Assembly: GCA_964023275.1 (NCBI GenBank)
Contig: OZ029929.1
Location: forward strand, 248,001-312,000
Length of the DNA stretch: 64,000 bases
From: Norana najaformis
Lineage: Eukaryota > Annelida > Clitellata > Crassiclitellata > Hormogastridae
Reading direction: 5' to 3'
The stretch's first letter is position 1, and each line of letters opens with the position of its first letter. Below the pieces are notes generated by a model. It was not told the origin of the DNA and did not search any database. It saw only the letters and a list, made by a program, of their open reading frames with translations. Below, piece by piece: positions 58,453 to 64,000 of the stretch. The position numbers and the translations under genes were made by a program.

Positions 58453-59620
58453 TCTGCGGGGAGGGATTTCAAAAGAAACTAAATCAATTCCACTCGATGA
58501 AATATCAAGGTTCTTCTTGGGTTAAATTTTCTCCGAAAAGAAGATTTAAAAACGCTCCCTTTAAATGTTCAGTTGCTTCCAAAGTTCGATTAACAGAGGC
58601 GATCAGTTTGATTGACAGCTGCCAAGTGCATGTCAAAGAATAGTCCGCAGTAATAGCAGTCTCTCTGTCTCTATCTTTCACTCTCTCTCTCTCTCTTTGT
58701 GTCTCTCTATCTGTCTCTATCTCTGCCTGCGTCTATATCTCTTTCTGTTGCTATAGATAACAATCTCCAGACGAATTCCAGCCAAAAGAATCCAATTCCG
58801 CCAGATCCACCTAAACTAACGACTTCTGTAGCGCCTATATAATGGACGGTGGTCCGCTTCAAGTCAAACTCGTCGAAATCGCGTAGGTGAGAGAAACGAG
58901 ATCCGAAGCAGTTCAACAGTATTCAACTGCAATCGTTTCTTATACAATAATTATGTTTACATCGGACCGTGTTGGTCCCTCGAGGAAGCTGGTCTTAGCT
59001 GAATTCGTCGTTCATACGTACCTCTGATAAGTACGTTGCTTACCGGAATCCTCTGATGACGCGGCAGAGTAGCAATGAGCGCCTGCGTCTGCAACCCAAT
59101 CTGCCTCCCTTCTGCATCGTCACACTCCGTGTCCTGCGCACACACAGAGGCCAATCGACCATTAGCATCTCGGTGTCACAGCCTCCGCAGCAGCCGCTTC
59201 CTCAGCCTCCATCCCATTGGCTAATATACGAGGCACCGGCGACGCCTATTGGCCAGGCTGTGGCGACACTGGCGCCGCCGTGCGACCGCCGCCGAACACT
59301 TGTCGCCGCTCCATCTGGCGACATCGCTCTCGAGCATTATCCGGCGCACGACTGTATCCGCAGGCGAAGACTATTAGCGAGGGTTCGGCGAAGATTGTGT
59401 GAGCGATAATGGCAGAAGCAACGAGTTACGCACGGCCGCCGTAACGCAACAAATTAAGCGATGATTGGCCAAACTAGACGAATATCACCCGCATGCGGGG
59501 CTGCGGGTCTTCGCCCCCTGTAAGCGACACTCGTGACCCACTAGCCCACATCGCCCACCGCTGCCCTAATTCAATTTCACGCCCAACTATCACCGAAATT
59601 GAGTGAGTTGTGATTGCCCA
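58453..59620 (-). promoter_or_regulatory. Vsx 5' flanking region
   Basis: The region upstream of the Vsx ATG has no repeat-element similarity that I can see, apart from a short TCTC-rich tract near 58650-58745. From about 59040 to 59600 it is rich in CG and holds CCAAT-box-like motifs (CCATTGG near 59212 and TTGGCCAATCA, minus strand, near 59463). Open frames on the plus strand here look like by-products of GC content. It is the likely promoter and proximal enhancer, but no start site can be placed. Confidence 0.4.
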
Positions 59621-59719
59621 AATCTGCGACTGAAATCTGAGGCCAACGCATCGATGGGCGAAAGTAAGACCCTCTTAATACTCGGCGATTACTCCGCACA
59701 ACACACTGACTCACTCAGA

Positions 59720-59930
59720 CAGATAGACACACAGACAGGCAGACAGAGACTGAGAGACGGACACACACAGACACATACACAGACAGACAGGCAGAAAGAC
59801 AGACATACAAACAGACTGACTGACTGACTGTCTGACTGACTGACTGACTGACTGACTGATTGACTAACTGACTGACTGACTGACTGACAAGCAGACAGAC
59901 AGACATACAGACTAAGAGACAGTCAGACAG
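59720..59930. repeat. GACA / GACT compound microsatellite
   Basis: (GACA)n-like from 59722 to 59812, then (TGAC)n to 59888, then GACA again. It lies between the Vsx promoter region and the TAATTA array. Confidence 0.95.
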
Positions 59931-60059
59931 ATATAGACCTAATTAGTTTGACTAACTACTAGTCGTCTACTATCCCTCGCTCAGTCGAAGGATATATATG
60001 GCGTTGTTAACAATTGCATTACTTACTTAGTTGCTTACTTACTTAATACTTACTACGGC

Positions 60060-60530
60060 GTATAAATCAGATAGACTGAAACGGTCCGATTGTTGAAGCA
60101 CTAGTTTGGATATCGAATTTAGCAACCATAGATGACCACTTCATAAAACATCAACAGAGCAACTCGGTATATTTGAGATTTATTTTAAAAAACGCAGTTA
60201 TTCAAATTTAAAACATAAGAAAACGACAACTAAAAGAAAAACATTGATAACAGTTTTTAACAGCAAAACGATTTATTTTGATCGATTGCTCAGTTTATCG
60301 ATCTTGTTAATATGATAATCGATTCATGTAAACCGCAGCTGAGACAGAGCATTAAAAAGGCTCTCCGTCGGCGCCTCTGGGTAATTATATCTCTCGGGCG
60401 CTACATAAAGTCTACCTAATCAAGAAGAGAAATTGTCAACGATCTTAGAGAGACAGACACTCAACGGATAATCCAACAAATTTAACAACATCAAACCTAC
60501 GACAAATCAAATTGGCAAGAAAACGTCAAC
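60060..60530. other. Vsx-bZIP intergenic DNA, AT-rich, no gene
   Basis: No ORF. Contains a few ATCGAT motifs around 60278-60325 and leads into the TAATTA array. Confidence 0.4.
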
Positions 60531-60692
60531 AAGTTAGCATATCAGTAATTAGTATATAACCTAATTAGCATATCAAATAATTATATCATATAATTAGCAC
60601 ATCACTAATTAGCATATAACCTAATTAGCATATCAACTAATTAGTATGTAACCTAATTAGCATATAGCCTAATTAGAATATCACAAAATTAG
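60531..60692. promoter_or_regulatory. 16-bp-periodic array of TAATTA homeodomain sites upstream of Vsx
   Basis: Nine TAATTA cores start at 60546, 60562, 60578, 60591, 60606, 60622, 60638, 60654 and 60670, i.e. every 16 bp with small slips. Five of them continue as TAATTAGC. Degenerate units (GTTAGC, AATTAGC) extend the array at both ends. TAATTA is the core site of Q50 paired-like homeodomains such as Vsx. The array lies about 2.1 kb upstream of the Vsx ATG and about 0.5 kb past the stop of the bZIP gene. It could be a functional cluster or just an AT-rich minisatellite. Confidence 0.5.
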
Positions 60693-61189
60693 CTAAATTC
60701 TCCAGACGTCAGAATTGCTCCAAGTCCGTGCAAGAGCAGACATGGACAGCTGCGCTTGGAGTATAAACAGGTGGAATTCAAACAGTCATGCATGAGTGAA
60801 GGGCTTACGCAACAAGACATACATCAAAGGTAAACAAGTGAATAAGAAACAACACGAGCGAAGCTACTAAACAACTATGCGTTAAAATGTTAGTATCAAA
60901 AGCATCTCATTGGTTTCTATAGTAACCTATAGTCGCTTGAACACAAACTTAATGATGAAAAGAAGTGTTTGTAAAAGACAACCAACTGTTCTGTCTGCTT
61001 GCTCTGAGAATCAGTCAAGCGTGACTGAAGGGCAGTTTGAGACAGTGCTATCAGTTTGTTGAGCTCTTAAGTAAACAGTTAATTGAGGACACTTCTTAAC
61101 TAATTGAAGCCATTGAAACAGTCATGCATCAGCTCATCGCAACGCACCATCGACCCTAGGAGACACTGAAATTAGGAGCTTCAGCTCGA
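60693..61189. other. Likely 3' UTR and flank of the bZIP gene
   Basis: Unique sequence directly downstream of the bZIP stop, with no coding potential. Minus-strand AATAAA-like motifs occur further down near 60268-60275. Confidence 0.4.
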
Positions 61190-61657
61190 CTAGATGGGCG
61201 ATTTAGCATATAGTCCAATGACACGCAGCTGTCCGAAGCAGTTCAATTGGGGCTTCTGGAACGGATGCTGTTGGAATGGTTCTGCCACCAGGAAAGGAAT
61301 AGAACTGGTCTCATTCCGTCCATGGTTGTCCTGGCAACTCGTGTCAACCGGACCAGAACCGTTCTGCTTCAGTGCGCAACAGTTCTGGATCGATAGTTCC
61401 GCAGCGATTGCGGTTCCTGGGCTGGAACCGATCTGAAACTGTGCCTGGAACGTTTCCGCTGAGTTGGAACCGACCTGGGTCGTCGAAGCGTCTACAGTAT
61501 GCAACTCCTTCAGGTCGGACTGTTCCGTGAGATGAAACGGAGCGGAACAGAACTGCTTGTGATGCATGATGGAAGCGATGATAAGCGACAGTTGACGCCT
61601 GTAGACTTCCTTCTCCTGATTCAGTCGCTCGTTTTCCTTCATCAGCCGATGATGCTC
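61190..61657 (-). CDS. bZIP transcription factor, last exon (zipper and C-terminal tail)
   Basis: The acceptor ATCATACAG (AG at 61659-61658) opens the exon with EHHRLMKENERLNQEKEV. Counting from the basic-region Asn as 0, heptad positions 18, 25, 32, 39 and 46 are Val, Leu, Leu, Tyr and Ile. His at 53 and Cys at 57 reproduce the H-x3-C end of the zipper seen in Fos, ATF3, JDP2 and BATF; ATF2 has H-x2-C. The remaining tail of about 115 residues is Gln/Ser-rich and not recognised; it ends at a stop at 61190. The family heterodimerises with Jun-type proteins on AP-1/CRE sites. The exact member cannot be settled; Asn29, Leu43 and Ser58 agree best with BATF. Confidence 0.75.
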   Translation of the reverse strand, partial: EHHRLMKENERLNQEKEVYRRQLSLIIASIMHHKQFCSAPFHLTEQSDLKELHTVDASTTQVGSNSAETFQAQFQIGSSPGTAIAAELSIQNCCALKQNGSGPVDTSCQDNHGRNETSSIPFLVAEPFQQHPFQKPQLNCFGQLRVIGLYAKSPI

Positions 61658-61833
61658 CTGTATGATGAATCAACAGACGCATATCATACACCTCCCTTAT
61701 TCAAGACACAGTTATCTGCAACAATAGTAACTTCTAATTAGTAACTTCTATTGCGCCATTGTCTAATGCGCAGGCGTCAACCAGTGGCGCATCAAAGCCA
61801 AGCCGCAATCTGGTCAAATATCCAGAAGGTCTG

Positions 61834-61840
<7 letters not shown>

Positions 61841-61902
<62 letters not shown>
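61841..61902. repeat. (GA)n microsatellite in the bZIP intron
   Basis: Perfect GA for about 62 bp in the 620-bp intron between the basic-region exon and the zipper exon. Confidence 0.98.
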
Positions 61903-61904
<2 letters not shown>

Positions 61905-62277
61905 TAAGCCTATGGTGAATTAGCCGAATAAAGGCACAGCTATTAGGTTTGCCTCAAATTGTTAGGCCTAATTAAAGGCAGTCATGAGCACGATTAAAAT
62001 TTACAGGCAGGGATAATAGGCACATTAATATTAAGTCTAACTGAAGACAGTTATTAAGCTGACTTAAATCATTTGGCCTGATTTACTGACGTGGTTTGCT
62101 AATTAAACCCAGTTATTATTATCTATTTATTAAATCGATTGATTGATTGATTTATGTATTTATTTATTCATTCATTCTTTCTTTCTTTCATTCATTCATT
62201 AAGGAGGAGTAGACGTATGAGGAAGAGAAGAACAAGAACAACAAGAACAACAAAAAGTTAGAGTGTCGTAAACTGAC

Positions 62278-62445
62278 GGTGGCGACATCTATGGCCGATG
62301 CTTTGAGTTTCGTTCGGTATCTTTCCGCTGCTCTTCGATTGCTCTCCTGTCGCCTCCGCTTCCTCTCCTCCTCCTTAGAAGAACAGGATGAAGATGCAGA
62401 CCATGTCGTCACCCTCCTCCCTCCACCACCGCCTCTGCTGCCCAC
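62278..62445 (-). CDS. bZIP transcription factor (AP-1/BATF/ATF3-like), exon with basic region
   Basis: This internal exon encodes a Ser-rich lead-in and the DNA-binding basic region RKRRRQESNRRAAERYRTKL, which fits the bZIP signature N-x7-R with the Ala-Ala pair. Tyr stands where Fos/Jun/ATF3 have Cys and BATF has Ser. No in-frame ATG precedes it and an in-frame TGA lies just upstream, so a 5' exon must exist. The true 3' splice acceptor is unsure (AG at 62447, 62439 or 62436). The donor ACC|GTCAGT at 62277 is chosen because joining it to the next exon keeps the leucine heptads in exact register. The gene is partial here: upstream exons were not found between this exon and the window edge. 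Confidence 0.75.
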
Positions 62446-62880
62446 CTTTACTCACAAAAACAACCAGATATCGCTAAACACTGGATGATGCAACACCTGA
62501 TCTTAGGAAATTCATAACGCTTCCAACCGATGCCATAATTGTCCTGTATTCTTCAACTACGTTTAATCGAAAGATCGCGTTGAAACGGCTGTTAGGTAAG
62601 TTGAGAGTTAAGGTGGACGTCATCTGGCAGCCACAAGATGCAAATAATAATAATTTTAATAATTTATTTTATTTCACGTATTAAAGCATTGAAACTGAGA
62701 CGCGGTTTTAATAATAATAATAACAATAACAACAATAATAATTATAATGCTGTCGCCTTCCGAAGTACTTTCTCTATGCCAAAACTTGATTATAATCATA
62801 ATAAAAAATAATAACAAAACGACACTAACAATAACAACAACAACAACAACAATAATAATAATAATAATAAAACAAATCGA

Positions 62881-63140
62881 CACCGACTGCCAGCATCGAG
62901 ACACAGACTGCCAGCATCGAGACACAGACTGCCAGCATCGAGACACAGACTGCCAGCATCGAGACACAGACTGCCAGCATCGAGACACAGACTGCCAGCA
63001 TCGAGACACAGACTGCCAGCATCGAGACACAGACTGCCAGCATCGAGACACAGACTGCCAGCATCGAGACACAGACTGCCAGCATCGAGACACAGACTGC
63101 CAGCATCGAGACACAGACTGCCAGCATCGAGACAGACTGC
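62881..63140. repeat. 21-bp tandem repeat, about 12 near-identical copies
   Basis: Unit GACACAGACTGCCAGCATCG + A, essentially identical in 11 copies; the last units decay (GACAGACTGCCAACATCGAC). The 21-bp length keeps all six frames open, giving false 7-residue repeat proteins on both strands. It is flanked by AAT/ACA and TTA/ATC microsatellites. Confidence 0.95.
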
Positions 63141-63189
63141 CAACATCGACGCACAGAACCGAACAGCATCGACACACCGTCACAAAATT

Positions 63190-63217
63190 TATTATCATTA
63201 TTGTTATTATTATTATT

Positions 63218-63248
<31 letters not shown>

Positions 63249-63465
63249 ATGTTTGTAGTAGAGTTCCGGAGAAGCAGATGGCGTTCCCACGCTGGACAGC
63301 TACTGAGAGTCTTTGAAGCAGGTAGCTGGTCTCCAGTGAATTATTATTATTATTATTATTTTTATTTTTATTATTATTGTTATTACTATTAATATTAATA
63401 ACAATTATAATTATATATATATTAATATTATTATTATTTTATTATTATTATTATTGTTTTTGTTT
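63190..63465. repeat. TTA / ATC microsatellite cluster
   Basis: ATTATC and (CAT)n at 63190-63243, then TTA and TTTA repeats at 63338-63465, with about 95 bp of unrelated DNA between them. Confidence 0.95.
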
Positions 63466-63524
63466 TTGAAATTTAGCGCCCCGAGGTTCATATGATCCCG
63501 TGTGGCGTGTGAATCGTCGACATT

Positions 63525-64000
63525 AATCGTATGCTGATGATGTCCAGGCTTCTGTTCAGGGACCTCCGTCTGCGCAGCTTGCTCTTGGTAAGATTGATGC
63601 CTTGACTCATGATATTCAACATTGGATGCCCTGCAATCGTCTTCTCCTTAATCCTGCTAAGACTGAGTTGATCTGGTTTGGTTCTAAATACCGTCTTGCT
63701 CAGCTTGACTACTCCCCCTATCCAATCCCTTATATATTCAGTTGTCACTGGTAATTAGAGCTCGCATGGGAGGCTCCAAAATATCTTTGTGATCTTATTC
63801 GGCCTCCACACTTCTAGTACCTCATCCCGTCCTTTACGTTCTCTAGATCGTATGGATCTATTTGTTCCTCGTGTTAAGTCCTCCTTTGCTCAGCAGAGGG
63901 CTTTTGCTATTGTTGGCCCATCTCTACGGCATGAACTTCGGCTATCGTTTCGTGTAAGGGTCACTGTTGGTGATGGAGTTCAGTCAGCTCGTTGTTTAAA
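63525..64000 (+). mobile_element. CR1/L2-like retrotransposon fragment running off the window
   Basis: The plus strand reads YADDVQASVQGPPSAQLAL at 63527-63590 and NRLLLNPAKTELIWFGSKY near 63640-63690. After a deletion near 63760 come APKYLCDLIRPP and RSLDRMDLFVPRVKSSFAQQ. These are the YADD RT block and the C-terminal region of a CR1/L2-type element, with an internal deletion and frameshifts. Confidence 0.8.

Noticed and set aside
59056-59409. 117-codon plus-strand ORF upstream of Vsx
   Set aside because: Lies in the CG-rich 5' flank; no recognisable domain, and its open frame is explained by composition.
62600-62635. TGACGT CRE-like half site upstream of the bZIP exon as an autoregulatory element
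   Set aside because: A single short motif and not clearly in a promoter, since the gene's 5' exons are not located.
62881-63140. CRISPR-like array
   Set aside because: The repeats are head to tail without spacers, and the genome is eukaryotic. The same applies to 7917-8115.
62674-63316. Long ORFs of 189 codons on both strands with 7-residue repeats
   Set aside because: They come from the 21-bp tandem repeat, which leaves all frames open; there is no non-repetitive protein content.

Overview
This is a stretch of animal nuclear genome, most likely from a bilaterian invertebrate. Coding exons are short, split by canonical GT/AG introns and spread over tens of kilobases. The window is packed with microsatellites (GACA/TGTC, GATA, TTA, GA, purine-rich tracts), non-LTR retrotransposon debris, DNA transposons and tRNA-derived SINEs. 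The species cannot be named from the sequence; a lophotrochozoan-like invertebrate is only a guess.

Three host genes are supported, all on the minus strand. (1) A Six3/6 (Optix-type) homeobox gene has two coding exons, 21452-22119 and 6345-6732. They are separated by a 14.7 kb intron full of mobile elements, and they join in phase to a 351-residue protein. (2) A Vsx (Vsx2/Chx10-type) paired-like homeobox gene has five coding exons: 57684-58452, 49990-50056, 48790-48913, 45480-45660 and 43859-44253. They join in phase to a 511-residue protein with octapeptide, Q50 homeodomain, CVC domain and a C-terminal OAR-like motif. (3) The 3' part of a bZIP gene of AP-1/BATF/ATF3 type has exons at about 62278-62445 and 61190-61657; its 5' exons were not found. 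Six3/6 and Vsx are both regulators of anterior brain and eye development. Human SIX6, VSX2 and FOS/JDP2/BATF all lie on chromosome 14q23-q24, so the linkage here may be an old one.

Layout: 1-6.3 kb holds RTE-like retrotransposon remnants and simple repeats. 6.3-22.1 kb is the Six3/6 gene; its intron carries an intact 567-codon ORF of an uncharacterised transposase-like family, a hAT element with terminal inverted repeats, a 23-bp satellite, an 80-bp tandem repeat with octamer motifs, and SINEs. 22.1-43.8 kb is the intergenic stretch. It is mostly repeats and includes a nested stack at 28.8-33.2 kb: an RTE-like element cut by an antisense CR1/L2-like element and by a 796-bp Mutator-like element with a 9-bp target duplication. 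43.9-58.5 kb is Vsx; its first intron holds a second nested stack (CR1/L2-like inside RTE-like) and its third intron a unique GC-rich, homeodomain-site-rich block. 58.5-61.2 kb is the Vsx upstream region, with a striking 16-bp-periodic array of TAATTA sites at 60531-60692. 61.2-62.4 kb is the bZIP gene, and 62.6-64 kb is microsatellite, a 21-bp tandem repeat and a CR1/L2-like fragment.

Calls rest on reading the sequence and on known family motifs. Splice junctions were derived by hand from phase, GT/AG and conserved protein joins. Boundaries of repeats are approximate unless a target duplication is described.
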